A stretch of DNA of 64,000 nt from Prochlorococcus sp. AG-409-D14 (GCA_003215895.1 QCJR01000003.1:1-64000), one strand, 5' to 3'; counted from the stretch's first letter, positions 19,026 through 29,620 are shown. A program made the numbers and translations. The notes: a model not told the origin generated them from the letters alone.

Positions 19026-19967
19026 ATGGGATCATCAAGACTAAAAAGTCGACGTCGACAAGATATGGGTTCTAAATCGGCGAGAGTTGCAATAGCTATA
19101 TTATCAACAGTTGGAGTTATAGATACAGGATCAATAACATTGAACAAATGGGGATTCATAGGAAATTTAAATTGCCCTGGTGGATTAGGGGGTTGCGATA
19201 AAGTTTTAAATAGCCCTTGGGGGACTCTAATTCAAACAAATAATTATTCTATTCCATTATCTTTAATGGGATTAATAAGTTATTTTTTAATATTATTAAT
19301 GGCAATATTTCCATTAATACCTATCTTCAAAAACCAAAAAAGTAATATTTCAAAAGTTTCATGGTGGGGATCATTTTATATATCTACATCCACTTTTATT
19401 TTTAGCTTAATTTTAATTTCAATTATGATATTTAAAATTAAAGCTTTCTGTTTTTTCTGTCTTCTTTCTTGTCTTATATCACTTTCACTTCTACTATTAA
19501 ATATGTTTGGAGGCGGATGGGAAGATTATGGACAGTTATTTTTTAGAGGTTTTCTCATGTCAGTAGCAGTTCTTTTAGCAGGACTAATTTGGTCATCATC
19601 TGTTGACCCATCTAACAAGGCAGTTTCCAATAATATCCAGGGTATTCCACCTGCAGTAATCGCGATCAGTTCTCCTGAAAAAATAAAACTCGCTGAACAT
19701 CTAACAAAAGAAGGAGCTGTTATGTATAACGCTTATTGGTGTCCACATTGTCACGATCAAAAAGAAATGTTCGGGAAAGAAGCTGCAGAAAAATTAAATT
19801 TAGTTGAATGCGCAAAAGATGGGTTTAATAACAAAAGAGAACTTTGCGAAGCTAAAGGTATAACAGGTTTCCCTTCTTGGGAAATTAATGGCTCAATTGA
19901 TTCAGGAGTGAAAAGCCTTGAAGAATTAGCTGAACTTACCCATTACAAGTACTCTAAAGATTTTTAG
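19026..19967 (+). CDS. VKOR domain-thioredoxin domain fusion
   Basis: DTGSITLNKWG, CPGGLGGCDKVLNSPWG, CFFC, C-terminal NAYWCPHCHDQKEMFG. Confidence 0.92.
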   Translation: MGSSRLKSRRRQDMGSKSARVAIAILSTVGVIDTGSITLNKWGFIGNLNCPGGLGGCDKVLNSPWGTLIQTNNYSIPLSLMGLISYFLILLMAIFPLIPIFKNQKSNISKVSWWGSFYISTSTFIFSLILISIMIFKIKAFCFFCLLSCLISLSLLLLNMFGGGWEDYGQLFFRGFLMSVAVLLAGLIWSSSVDPSNKAVSNNIQGIPPAVIAISSPEKIKLAEHLTKEGAVMYNAYWCPHCHDQKEMFGKEAAEKLNLVECAKDGFNNKRELCEAKGITGFPSWEINGSIDSGVKSLEELAELTHYKYSKDF

Positions 19968-21654
19968 GAAACTCAGCTTTATCCATAATGGGTCTTGTAT
20001 GAATATTCATTCCTTTTTTTTGACGTGTATGACATTGCCAAAAAGGAACGGAAGTAGGAAAGTCATCTCTAAAGTGCCCACCTCTACTCTCCTCACGAAA
20101 CAAACAAGCCTCCAACATAAGCAAACTTGACATCTGCCGATTACTCAAGTCAAGCAGCAAATTAAGGTCTCTTCTGGCAATCTCATCGAATTCATTAATT
20201 GCATCTTTTGACTGAGAAAAAACCAAATTTAATAAAGGTTCTTGTAAAAGATTTTGATAATCTCGTTTGACTTTTGCAAGAGCAGAGCTCATTCCTTTTC
20301 GTGATCGATCAACGCCAGCTTCACGCCAACATAATTGTCTCAGTTTTTCAATTTCTTTTAATAAATACTTAGTTCCTTCATTCTTAGAAAAGCGAAGATT
20401 TGATTTATTAAAACTTAATTTTTTTTCTAATATATCGGAAGTTTCAAAATCATTTAATTCAATATTTCGCATTTGATTTGCAAAAACCAAACACTCCATC
20501 AATGAATTACTTGCAAGTCTATTAGCACCATGTAGACCAGTACATGCAACTTCACCTATTGCAAAGAGTCCTTTGATATTGGTTTGTGCCTTCAAATTTG
20601 TAGCGACACCACCCATCCAATAATGAGCAGATGGAGCTACCGGGATTACTTCTGTTAAAGGTTCTAAACCAAGCTCTCTGCACCTTTGAAATATCGACGG
20701 AAAGCGTTCTTCTACATCCTCAAAAGCAATGGATTTGACATCAAGGCCAATATGATCAACTTTTTGCTTTTGCATTGCTTTAAACAATGCCCTGCTGACT
20801 TGATCTCTTGATGCAAGATTTTTTCCCTCAAGATGATCTACTGGGCTCTCTCCAAGTGAATCAACTAAAACTGCACCTTCTCCTCTTAAAGCCTCAGAAA
20901 TCAAAAATGAAGGAGCACCCTCAACTTTTAGAGCAGTTGGATGAAACTGAAAAAATTCGAGATCTTCTATGAAAGAACCAGCCCTCCAAGCTAGAGCAAT
21001 TCCCTCACCTGCGGCTTGAGTTGGATTAGTAGTATTGGCAAACAAATGGCCACCACCACCAGTAGCTAAAACAACTGCCTTTGCTTTTATCCAACGCAAA
21101 GCTGGTCCATCTAGAACTTGTACCCCTAAACATCGTTCTCTTTCAACCCAAATCTGAGTAACTCTTATTCCTCTTTGATGAAGAACATTATCTCTTTGAT
21201 CAACTTGCTCATTAAGAACATCAACCAATGCCTTTCCAGTTCTATCTTTTACGTGAAGTACTCTTCTATGAGTATGAGCAGCCTCAAGAGTTGTAGATAA
21301 CTTTCCAGCCGTTCTATCAAATTCCATTCCTAGTTTCAAAAGTCTATCTACTAATTTCGGCGCACTCTTAACAAACATCTGAACTGCTTCCAAATCACAA
21401 AGTCCTGCCCCAGCTTTAATGGTATCTAGGGCATGAATATCCTCGCTATCATCAATTCCAGTAACAGCAGCCATTCCTCCTTGTGCCCATCTACTGGAAG
21501 AACGCTTACTAGTATTTCGATTTAACAGTAAAATTTTGAGATTTGATGGCAATTCAAGAGAGGACATCAATCCTGCAGCTCCTGCCCCAATCACAATTAC
21601 ATCCCAATTAGTTGAGTAAATATCAGTTTTATTAAATCCAGTATTGAAGTTCAT
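19954..21654 (-). CDS. nadB: L-aspartate oxidase
   Basis: DVIVIGAGAAGLMSSLEL, RSSSRWAQGGMAAV, HTHRRVLHVKDRTGKALVD, EFFQFHPTAL, GLFAIGEVACTGLHGANRLASNSLMECLVF. Confidence 0.95.
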   Translation of the reverse strand: MNFNTGFNKTDIYSTNWDVIVIGAGAAGLMSSLELPSNLKILLLNRNTSKRSSSRWAQGGMAAVTGIDDSEDIHALDTIKAGAGLCDLEAVQMFVKSAPKLVDRLLKLGMEFDRTAGKLSTTLEAAHTHRRVLHVKDRTGKALVDVLNEQVDQRDNVLHQRGIRVTQIWVERERCLGVQVLDGPALRWIKAKAVVLATGGGGHLFANTTNPTQAAGEGIALAWRAGSFIEDLEFFQFHPTALKVEGAPSFLISEALRGEGAVLVDSLGESPVDHLEGKNLASRDQVSRALFKAMQKQKVDHIGLDVKSIAFEDVEERFPSIFQRCRELGLEPLTEVIPVAPSAHYWMGGVATNLKAQTNIKGLFAIGEVACTGLHGANRLASNSLMECLVFANQMRNIELNDFETSDILEKKLSFNKSNLRFSKNEGTKYLLKEIEKLRQLCWREAGVDRSRKGMSSALAKVKRDYQNLLQEPLLNLVFSQSKDAINEFDEIARRDLNLLLDLSNRQMSSLLMLEACLFREESRGGHFRDDFPTSVPFWQCHTRQKKGMNIHTRPIMDKAEFPKNL

Positions 21655-21667
21655 GAAATATTTATTT

Positions 21668-22327
21668 TTAGATCAATCCACTTAATTGAGGCTGAATCAA
21701 TGTAGTCGCAAAAAATAAACCATCAACCCATAAAGTTGTTGTCAAAGCTGAACTTGATACAAGCCAAGCATCAGAGGATAAAGGTTCACTTTTTGATTTT
21801 TGATTCATCCAATTTGCTATCAAAATTATAAAAAGTGCCGCAATAAAAATTGCTAATAACGAAAAAGGTGACAATAGTTGTTTCGCAGTTAAACTCAAAA
21901 TTTTCGTGGCCTCAGGAAAAGGCGCATCAACAACTTCGGGCCAGGCCTTCATTACCCCTGTTAAAACAATCATTACATCAGTAAATGCAGTTCCAAGTAA
22001 AGATGCCAAATAGAAACTGGCCCCAATTTTCCATCTAGTGTTTAAAAGGCTTATTGCTATTGGCAAGGCAATTGACTCAACAGGCAAATGCCACACAGGA
22101 TGAGCTCTTAACCATCCCCAAAAAAGACATCCTCCTAACCAGCTCCAACTCACGCCAACCAAAAGCGAACCGACAGAAGACCATCTGACGCTTGAAAATT
22201 TTAGTAAATAAAAACCAAGAAAAAATATTATGAAACTAAATAAAAAAGCTGAAAAGGGAAACACATGAACCCATGGAGCCTGAACAAAAACAGGCAGGAC
22301 AACCATTGTGCTAGCCCAAAATTGCAA
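21668..22327 (-). CDS. DUF3120 family membrane protein
   Basis: Multi-TM: VFVQAPWVHVFPFSAFLFS...GCLFWGWLRAHPVWHLPVESIALPIA. Confidence 0.75.
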   Translation of the reverse strand: MQFWASTMVVLPVFVQAPWVHVFPFSAFLFSFIIFFLGFYLLKFSSVRWSSVGSLLVGVSWSWLGGCLFWGWLRAHPVWHLPVESIALPIAISLLNTRWKIGASFYLASLLGTAFTDVMIVLTGVMKAWPEVVDAPFPEATKILSLTAKQLLSPFSLLAIFIAALFIILIANWMNQKSKSEPLSSDAWLVSSSALTTTLWVDGLFFATTLIQPQLSGLI

Positions 22328-22718
22328 TGTCCTCGGCTTTGACAGATAGGACGTTTCTTGATTTATGGGCTTGGTGGGATTGTTTGAGTAAATCAGAATT
22401 AATAAAACCGAGTTGATTTTCAGCTCAACCTTCTATGAATTTACATTCAAGTCGATCCACAAACCAAAATGTCTTCAGAATACAAATAACAAAGTTAAAA
22501 GAAAATTCATAAAAACTTGTCAATTAGAATGATTGCAATGTTTTTCAAGACCAAGTTTCTTAATCCTTAGAAAAAAAGATGATTCAAAAAAACTTCTAAA
22601 GTACTTTTTATTGAAAATTTACTTATATTGAAGAAATAATTGATTATTCAAAATCAATTTAATTCTCTCAAGCCACTTGAAAAGTATAAAAAATTTATTT
22701 TCTTGTTGAGGAGCATAA

Positions 22719-24068
22719 ATGAGCACCCTAAAGATAAATAAAAACAAAATTAAGCCTGCTGTTGTTGCCTCTATAGAAAAAGGTTCAATAGGCGAGGAAC
22801 TAGGATTTGAAGTTGGAGATCAATTAATTAGTATTAATGGAGTAAAACCAAGAGATCTTATTGATTATAAATTTCTTATTGCTGAAGAAAATATTCAACT
22901 AACAATATTAGATGAAAAAGGTAAAACACATACAATTGACATTGAAAAAGATTATGATGATCAGTTGGGACTTGCTTTTACTGAAGCACTATTTGATGGA
23001 TTAAAACAATGCAATAATCAATGTCCATTTTGTTTTATTGACCAACAGCCTCCAGGAAAAAGAAAAAGCTTATATTTAAAAGATGACGACTACAGGCTAA
23101 GTTTTTTATATGGTTCTTATTTAACACTTACAAATCTTTCCGAACAAGACTGGCTGAGAATTGATCAACAAAGACTCACCCCCTTATTTGTATCAGTGCA
23201 TGCAACAGAACCTGCTTTACGGTCAAAATTACTAAGGAATCCTCAAGCTATTGACCTTTTAAATCAGTTAAATTGGTTTTCAGAAAAAAGAATACAAATT
23301 CATGCTCAAATTGTAGTTTGCCCTGAAATAAATGATGGGAAAGCTTTAGAGAAAACCATTAATGATCTATTTAGCTTTGCGCAAGGAGATTTTCCTGTGG
23401 TCCTTTCAGCAGCAGTAGTTCCAGTTGGATTAACAAGGTTTCGTCCAAGTAATGATGGTCTAAAGCCGGTGGATTCTGATTGTGCGATAAAAGTCATCAA
23501 TCAAGTTGAGCCAATGCAGAAAATATTTTTTAAATCAACCGGTTCCCGTTTTGCTTGGTTATCTGACGAGTGGTACTTAATAGCAAAAAGGCCGCTACCT
23601 TCACTAAATTCTTATGAAGATTTACCTCAAAAAGAGAATGGGGTCGGAAGTATTCGCAGTTTTCTTAAAGCGATGGATGAAGCCACAACCAATCTGCCTG
23701 TAAAAATTTCTCAAAAGAAAGCCTGCAGCTGGGTTGTTGGCAAACTTGTTGAAAACGAATTAAAAAAGCCTTGCAGAAGACTGAATAAAATAAATAATTT
23801 CACACTGCATCTGCATGGGATTCCAAGTCCTTATTGGGGTCAAGAACAAATAGTGACAGGCCTGCTAACAGGCCAAGATCTAATTAAAGGGCTTCAAGGA
23901 AAAGACTTGGGCGATGAATTACTGCTCCCATCGGTAATGCTAAGACAAGATGAAAAAATCTTTCTTGATGACATGACGCTTCAAGAGCTCTCTTCTTCAC
24001 TTAATGTATCTATTAGAATTGTCCATGATGCTCAAGACATCGTGAACAAAGCACTTGGTAAAGCATAA
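22719..24068 (+). CDS. PDZ-radical SAM protein, DUF512/TIGR03279 family
   Basis: PDZ-like KGSIGEELGFEVGDQLISING; CNNQCPFCFIDQQPPGKRKSLYLKDDDYRLSFLYGSYLTLTNL. Confidence 0.92.
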   Translation: MSTLKINKNKIKPAVVASIEKGSIGEELGFEVGDQLISINGVKPRDLIDYKFLIAEENIQLTILDEKGKTHTIDIEKDYDDQLGLAFTEALFDGLKQCNNQCPFCFIDQQPPGKRKSLYLKDDDYRLSFLYGSYLTLTNLSEQDWLRIDQQRLTPLFVSVHATEPALRSKLLRNPQAIDLLNQLNWFSEKRIQIHAQIVVCPEINDGKALEKTINDLFSFAQGDFPVVLSAAVVPVGLTRFRPSNDGLKPVDSDCAIKVINQVEPMQKIFFKSTGSRFAWLSDEWYLIAKRPLPSLNSYEDLPQKENGVGSIRSFLKAMDEATTNLPVKISQKKACSWVVGKLVENELKKPCRRLNKINNFTLHLHGIPSPYWGQEQIVTGLLTGQDLIKGLQGKDLGDELLLPSVMLRQDEKIFLDDMTLQELSSSLNVSIRIVHDAQDIVNKALGKA

Positions 24069-24104
24069 TTGCTTTATTAAATCCATCTGAGTTTTCTGAT
24101 AACT

Positions 24105-25682
24105 ATGAGGAGAGTGAAGAGAAAGTTCCTAATTGTTGCAGGTTTATTTGTATCTGGACTAAATCCTTTATGGGCAACAAGTTCGCAAAAAATAACTTCC
24201 AATATAAAGATAAAAGGAGAATCAAATAAAAGCCAAAGCCAAAATCTTGAAGGAGTCTTTTATGAATTAAATTCACCTGAAGATCTTTTTTTACCGTCTA
24301 GGTCAAGAGAAGTATTAGTAAAGAGTTATCAAAAAGTTAATCTCGATCAGTTAGAAAAGATTTTGATAAATAACAATCGAACAATCAAAATCTACTTAGA
24401 AAGAATTGACCAAGCTAAATCAATATTAAAAAGTTCTTTATCCTCTTGGTACCCAACATTAAACCTCACAGCAAATGGAATTCCTCAATATTTTGAATCT
24501 AATAATTACAATGAATCAAATTTAATACAAGAAACTTCAAGTAAACAATGGAGTTCATCTGTCTCCGCTCAAATCAAATGGGATTTAATTAATCCTGCAA
24601 GAGTACCAGAGATAGCATCAGCTAGAGATAGTTTTGAACAGTCAAAATATTCATACTCAATAGTTTTGAGAGATTTAAAATTAGAAGCAAAAAAACGCTA
24701 CTTCAATTTACAAAAAGCAAATGAGGAAATAGAAGTGGCAAAGAAATCCATTGAATCCTCAACTCTTGGATTAAAAGACGCAGAAATTAGATTTGAATCA
24801 GGTATTGGTACGAAATTAGAAGTTCTAGAAGCAAAAACTCAATTAGCTAGAGATCAACAGCTATTTAATATTAAATTAGGAGATCAAAAAATTGGTCAAA
24901 GATCTCTTGCTGAAATACTTAATTTTCCAGAAGATGTAACACCATTAATTGGTTCAAAAACTCAAGTAATAGGTATATGGGATTTATCATTAGAAGATAG
25001 CATTATAGCTGCTTATAATTCAAGAGAGGAACTTGAAAGTATCCTATTAGATATATCAATTAATAATAGTAATGCCAATGCTGCACTTGCTTCTAGCAAA
25101 CCAAAATTAAGCATAGTGAATACATCAACCACTTCATTTGCAAAAGGTGAGTTAAATCAAATATCTCCAAACACTAGCAAAGAATCCTCCAATTTCTCTA
25201 ACACCATTGGGCTCAATGCAACATGGTTTATTTTTGATGGAGGAAATTCAAGATCTTTATACAATTACAACAAAAGTAAAGCAAAAGAAGCAAAGCTAAA
25301 TTTTGCTACAAAAAGAGCTCAAATCAGAAAAGAAGTTGAAGAAGTATTCTTCAAACTAGAATCAGCTAAACTAAATATTTCTGCTTCTTACACAGAAGTT
25401 TTATCTGCAAGAGAATCTCTAAGACTTGCCAAGCTTAGATATAAATCAGGTATTACTACACAAAGAGAAGTTGTAAATAACCAAAGAGATTTAACTGATT
25501 CTGAGGTTCGTTATATAATTTCAGTCACTAGCTATAACAGCTTATTAGCTGATTTAAGTAGACAAACTGGTTTAGATAGCTTCAAACCATGTGATATTAA
25601 AGTGAATCAAGAAAATCAAATCAACATAGGCAACAAGTCAAATCTCTATGAATCAAATTTAATTCCTTTATGTCAGCTATAG
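24105..25682 (+). CDS. TolC family outer-membrane efflux protein
   Basis: Two long OEP-like repeats (DLKLEAKKRYFNLQKANEEIEVAKKSIESS; AQIRKEVEEVFFKLESAKLNISASYTEVLSARESLRLAKLRYKSGI). Confidence 0.88.
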   Translation: MRRVKRKFLIVAGLFVSGLNPLWATSSQKITSNIKIKGESNKSQSQNLEGVFYELNSPEDLFLPSRSREVLVKSYQKVNLDQLEKILINNNRTIKIYLERIDQAKSILKSSLSSWYPTLNLTANGIPQYFESNNYNESNLIQETSSKQWSSSVSAQIKWDLINPARVPEIASARDSFEQSKYSYSIVLRDLKLEAKKRYFNLQKANEEIEVAKKSIESSTLGLKDAEIRFESGIGTKLEVLEAKTQLARDQQLFNIKLGDQKIGQRSLAEILNFPEDVTPLIGSKTQVIGIWDLSLEDSIIAAYNSREELESILLDISINNSNANAALASSKPKLSIVNTSTTSFAKGELNQISPNTSKESSNFSNTIGLNATWFIFDGGNSRSLYNYNKSKAKEAKLNFATKRAQIRKEVEEVFFKLESAKLNISASYTEVLSARESLRLAKLRYKSGITTQREVVNNQRDLTDSEVRYIISVTSYNSLLADLSRQTGLDSFKPCDIKVNQENQINIGNKSNLYESNLIPLCQL

Positions 25683-25697
25683 CTTTTACTGAAAAAA

Positions 25698-26516
25698 ATG
25701 AATCAAAACCCAATATCTAAATCTCTGAGCAACTCTCAACTAATTGCAATTCATCATTTAGTTGATGAGGTTGGAAAACGTCAACTTCAAGATTTTGGTC
25801 AAATCAACTCTGACATAAAACCTGATGGAACACTTATTACAGAATGTGATAGGTGGAGTGATAAGACAATAGTTCAAGGGTTATCAAAAATTGCTCCCGG
25901 AGAAGGAGTCCTGAGTGAAGAAGGGAAGAAGTCAATTCCTAACTCCAGTGAATATTGGGTAGTAGACCCGCTCGATGGCACAACTAATTTTGCAGCAGGC
26001 ATTCCATACTGGGCAATATCAATAGCTCGTTTCACAAATGGTGAGCCTGAAACAGCCTTTCTTGATATACCTGCGCTGAAAAAAAGAATTTTTGCCATTA
26101 GAGGAAAAGGAGTTTGGCTAAATGACAAGCCACTGAAGCCAGACTCCCGCTTCAAAAAAAATAGTGACTGCATTTCTCTTTGTAGCCGTTCAATTAAAGT
26201 GTTACAAATGAAACCAGAGCAAACATTTCCAGGAAAAATAAGACTACTTGGAGTCTCAAGTTTAAATATGACTAGTGTTGCAATAGGCCAAACAATTGCT
26301 GCTTTAGAGGCAACACCAAAAATCTGGGATATTGCTGCTGCTTGGTTAATACTTGAGGAACTTAATTGTCTAATAAATTGGTTAGATACCAACCCAAAAG
26401 ATATTCTCTCTGGAACAGATCTTACTTGTGTAAATTTTCCCTTACTAACAGCATCCTCTGAAGATCAATTGAACAACATGCTGCCTTGGGCGACCGCATT
26501 AATCCAAGATAATTAG
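25698..26516 (+). CDS. Inositol monophosphatase family protein
   Basis: SEEGKKSIPNSSEYWVVDPLDGTTNFAAGIPYWAISIA; KIWDIAAAWLILEE. Confidence 0.93.
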   Translation: MNQNPISKSLSNSQLIAIHHLVDEVGKRQLQDFGQINSDIKPDGTLITECDRWSDKTIVQGLSKIAPGEGVLSEEGKKSIPNSSEYWVVDPLDGTTNFAAGIPYWAISIARFTNGEPETAFLDIPALKKRIFAIRGKGVWLNDKPLKPDSRFKKNSDCISLCSRSIKVLQMKPEQTFPGKIRLLGVSSLNMTSVAIGQTIAALEATPKIWDIAAAWLILEELNCLINWLDTNPKDILSGTDLTCVNFPLLTASSEDQLNNMLPWATALIQDN

Positions 26517-26654
26517 TTTACTTTGTGTTTTTTTTTAATCATTAAAAAATAAATTAACTTCACCAAAACAATATATGATTTTAAATCTACTGAATCAACT
26601 AAGAAAAATCTTCTCCCTAGGAGGTAACTTAAGACTAAATACTTTAAAACCAAA

Positions 26655-27569
26655 GTGGGCTTGAACTGGAGTAAAAAAGCAAGATGGTTTTTTAGTAGCC
26701 TCTGGAGAGCTTATGAAAGATGGTCTAAGTGTGATTGTGTCGATTTAAGCGCAGCATTTGCTTACTACACTCTTCAATCCTTTTTTCCAATATTACTAAT
26801 ATCTTTATCGGTTGCATCATGGTTCTTAGGTAAACAGCAAGGCATAGAGCAAAGAATAATTGAGTTAACTGCGGAAGTTTTACCGTCTGAAGTAATAGCA
26901 TTGGTAGCATCAACTTTAGAACAGTTAATTAATCAAGGGTTTGGAGCAGGAATACTGGGGGCAATGTTTTTAATGATTACTGCTGGAAATGCCTATCTAA
27001 CATTACAAAGAGGAGCAGATCGATTATGGGAAGATGTTCTACCAATTAAATCAAAGCCTGATCCACTAAAAATTCAAGCTTTTCGATTTATCAGAAATCG
27101 TATTGAGGCTTTTTTTGTAGTTCTTTTAGTTGGGATTTTGATGGTTATCGATCAAATCAGTGCAAATATTCGTATGATTCCCGAGACGGTTTTAGAAGAC
27201 CTAGCAAAGACAACTCCTTGGATTGAAAACGCAATTACTAAAATACCTGTACTTCAAGTGGGTCAATTCATACTTCCTCTTATAGGTTTTTCAACTATGG
27301 CACTACTTTTGCAGGGTTTACTCCCAAGTAGAAGAGTACCTTTAAAACCATTAATACCTGGTGCTTTTATGATTGGAACTTTGCTAACCATTCTTAATTT
27401 GGCAGTTAGTAGAAGTATCCTCTCCTTGGGATCAAGGTTTCAAGCTTATGGATTTATTGGTGGAGTCCTAGTATTGACTCTTTGGGTTTGGATGGTAGGA
27501 GTGATTATTTACTTTGGTCAATGTTGGAGCGTTGTCATTGCAAGCATGCGTCGCAGTCGATACGTTTAA
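26655..27569 (+). CDS. YihY/BrkB-like membrane protein
   Basis: AAFAYYTLQSFFPILLISLSV ... WVWMVGVIIYFGQCWSVV; GTG start. Confidence 0.88.
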   Translation: MGLNWSKKARWFFSSLWRAYERWSKCDCVDLSAAFAYYTLQSFFPILLISLSVASWFLGKQQGIEQRIIELTAEVLPSEVIALVASTLEQLINQGFGAGILGAMFLMITAGNAYLTLQRGADRLWEDVLPIKSKPDPLKIQAFRFIRNRIEAFFVVLLVGILMVIDQISANIRMIPETVLEDLAKTTPWIENAITKIPVLQVGQFILPLIGFSTMALLLQGLLPSRRVPLKPLIPGAFMIGTLLTILNLAVSRSILSLGSRFQAYGFIGGVLVLTLWVWMVGVIIYFGQCWSVVIASMRRSRYV

Positions 27570-27631
27570 ACATCAATGAAACAAGGAAGAAAATTTAAAT
27601 TATAATATATAAAAATATATCTTAAGCTCTC

Positions 27632-27961
27632 ATGAATAAGCCATCTACATTGATATGGATGGTATTTATTTTACTTTTTATTTTACCTACACCAGCTGGG
27701 AAATTTATTATTGATTTAGCAGGTGGAATATTTCTTATTATTACAATCATACCATTAATTTTAGGAGGAATTGGATGGTTTGCTTGGAAAAGTATCCAAT
27801 CAAAAGTACAAGTCTGTGAGGCTTGTGGCTCAACCTTTCTAAATAATCAAATGGTTTGTCCAATATGTGGAACACCCATAAAAAACACCACGGATATTCA
27901 TGAGAATATTCCAGCAAGTGCAGCAACAATTGATATAAAGTCTGAAGATATAGATTTATAA
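27632..27961 (+). CDS. Membrane protein with zinc ribbon
   Basis: Two hydrophobic segments then CEACGSTFLNNQMVCPICGTP. Confidence 0.75.
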   Translation: MNKPSTLIWMVFILLFILPTPAGKFIIDLAGGIFLIITIIPLILGGIGWFAWKSIQSKVQVCEACGSTFLNNQMVCPICGTPIKNTTDIHENIPASAATIDIKSEDIDL

Positions 27962-27967
27962 ATTCAT

Positions 27968-28213
27968 CTATTTTAAAAATTCTGGATTGATTTCATTAAT
28001 TTCTTGTTCAACAAAATGCAGAAGTTCCTCGCAATGTTTAAGAAGCAGATGACCTTTAATATAATTCATCTGAATTTTATCCAGTGAAATATTTTCATCT
28101 TGTACATTTGTTAAAATAGTTTCTAATTCAGTAATAGATTCTTCATAACTTAATTTATCAATATCTTTTTTTAAAATTTCTACATTTTTTTTGTTAGTGA
28201 ATTTGTTAGACAT
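27968..28213 (-). CDS. xseB: Exodeoxyribonuclease VII small subunit
   Basis: LSYEESITELETILTNVQDENISLDKIQMNYIKGHLLLKHCEELL. Confidence 0.88.
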   Translation of the reverse strand: MSNKFTNKKNVEILKKDIDKLSYEESITELETILTNVQDENISLDKIQMNYIKGHLLLKHCEELLHFVEQEINEINPEFLK

Positions 28214-28279
28214 TGATAAATAATTTTTAGGGCCTTAATCTGTAGATGACATTGTATTACTGATTTTTATTTAAGCAGT

Positions 28280-29440
28280 TTATATTTTATCATAATTTAT
28301 ACTAAAAACTTCTGCACTAATTTTTCCATCACAGAGCTGAATCAATAACTTATCTTTCTCTGTAACATTTCTAACGCTATATATCGAATCACCCGACTCG
28401 TCAGTAATTAGAGCAAAGCCTCTTTTTAACAATTTTTCTGGGGAAAGTGCATTCAAGAGATCATATATATGTTTAATTTTTGATCTTTTATTTTTTATTA
28501 ATAGTCGTGGTGAATGAGATTGGAAAAAAGATTTTTTTGTAGATAAGAATGCCTTTTTATTGACAAAAAATAAATTCAAATAATCTTTTAATATCTGTTT
28601 ATTTTTTAAAAACTTATTTTTTTCAATTTCTCTGGAGGGTAATAAATCAACAATCGCAGCAGTTGGAGTAGCAGATCTATGGTCAGAGACAAGATCAGCA
28701 ACTGTTAGATCATCTTCATGACCTATTCCTGTAATTACTGGCAAAGGAAATGTTGCGATTTCTCTGGCTATTATTTCACTATCGAACAACATTAGATCTT
28801 CTCTACTTCCTCCTCCTCTAGCTATAATTAGAGCATCTAGTTCTAACTTATTTTCTTTTAATTTACTTAAAATAGATTTCAGTTCATTTTCATTATTACC
28901 TTGAACTGGAATAGGAATTATTTGCAGTTTTGTTAAAGGCCATCTCTCCCTAGATGTTCTAAGCATGTCAGCCAAAGCAGAGCTTGGAACACTTGTAAGA
29001 ATACCAATTGACCGTGGGTATTTTGGTAATTTCCGTCGCAATAAATCATGAATCAAACCTTCTTTAAAAAGTTTTGATTTAACTATTTCGAATTTTTTAA
29101 GAACAGTAGAAATACTTGGTCGAATATCAAAAACTTGTACAGAGATTCTTGCTTGAGATTCCCAGAAGTTTAATTTCCCAATAATAACAACTCCATCATC
29201 TTGCTTTGGCAAAAATTTTAAAGACTTTATTGTCGATGACCATGCAACCCCATCTATACTTGATTTCCCATCAGTCAAAGTTAACCATAAATGACCTTTT
29301 TTTATTTGCGATTTAGAAACAGTTGCTTTTAGTATAAATTTTGGTGCAAATCCTCTTGATAGTAAGAGACCAATAGATTCGTTTAATTCTTTGACACTAT
29401 ATGTATTTAAAGATTGTTTAGCGTTTTTAAGATCAGTCAA
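28280..29440 (-). CDS. xseA: Exodeoxyribonuclease VII large subunit
   Basis: IGILTSVPSSALADMLRTSRERWP; LIIARGGGSREDLMLFDSEIIAREIATFPLPVITGIGHEDDLTVADLVSDHRSATPTAA. Confidence 0.95.
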   Translation of the reverse strand: MTDLKNAKQSLNTYSVKELNESIGLLLSRGFAPKFILKATVSKSQIKKGHLWLTLTDGKSSIDGVAWSSTIKSLKFLPKQDDGVVIIGKLNFWESQARISVQVFDIRPSISTVLKKFEIVKSKLFKEGLIHDLLRRKLPKYPRSIGILTSVPSSALADMLRTSRERWPLTKLQIIPIPVQGNNENELKSILSKLKENKLELDALIIARGGGSREDLMLFDSEIIAREIATFPLPVITGIGHEDDLTVADLVSDHRSATPTAAIVDLLPSREIEKNKFLKNKQILKDYLNLFFVNKKAFLSTKKSFFQSHSPRLLIKNKRSKIKHIYDLLNALSPEKLLKRGFALITDESGDSIYSVRNVTEKDKLLIQLCDGKISAEVFSINYDKI

Positions 29441-29473
29441 ACTATTAAAAATAAAAAACTAAAACTTAATTTT

Positions 29474-29620
29474 TCAACCAATTCCCATCTGAGTCAAAAT
29501 ACCCTGCCCAGTTAAAAGCTCTGTTGTTAAACCTATTAAAATACCCATCATGGCTAAACGACCATTCCATATTTCAGCAAAGTTGACAAATCCATAACGA
29601 GGTTCAAAGTTATCTTTCAT
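29474..29620 (-). CDS. High-light-inducible protein (48 aa)
   Basis: Reverse strand encodes MKDNFEPRYGFVNFAEIWNGRLAMMGILIGLTTELLTGQGILTQMGIG with canonical ExxNGRxAMxG. Not in the supplied ORF track. Confidence 0.92.
   Translation of the reverse strand: MKDNFEPRYGFVNFAEIWNGRLAMMGILIGLTTELLTGQGILTQMGIG

Noticed and set aside
25874-26392. 172-aa minus-strand ORF over the inositol monophosphatase gene
   Set aside because: Fully antisense to a protein with conserved motifs (DPLDGTTNF); no family resemblance on the antisense strand.
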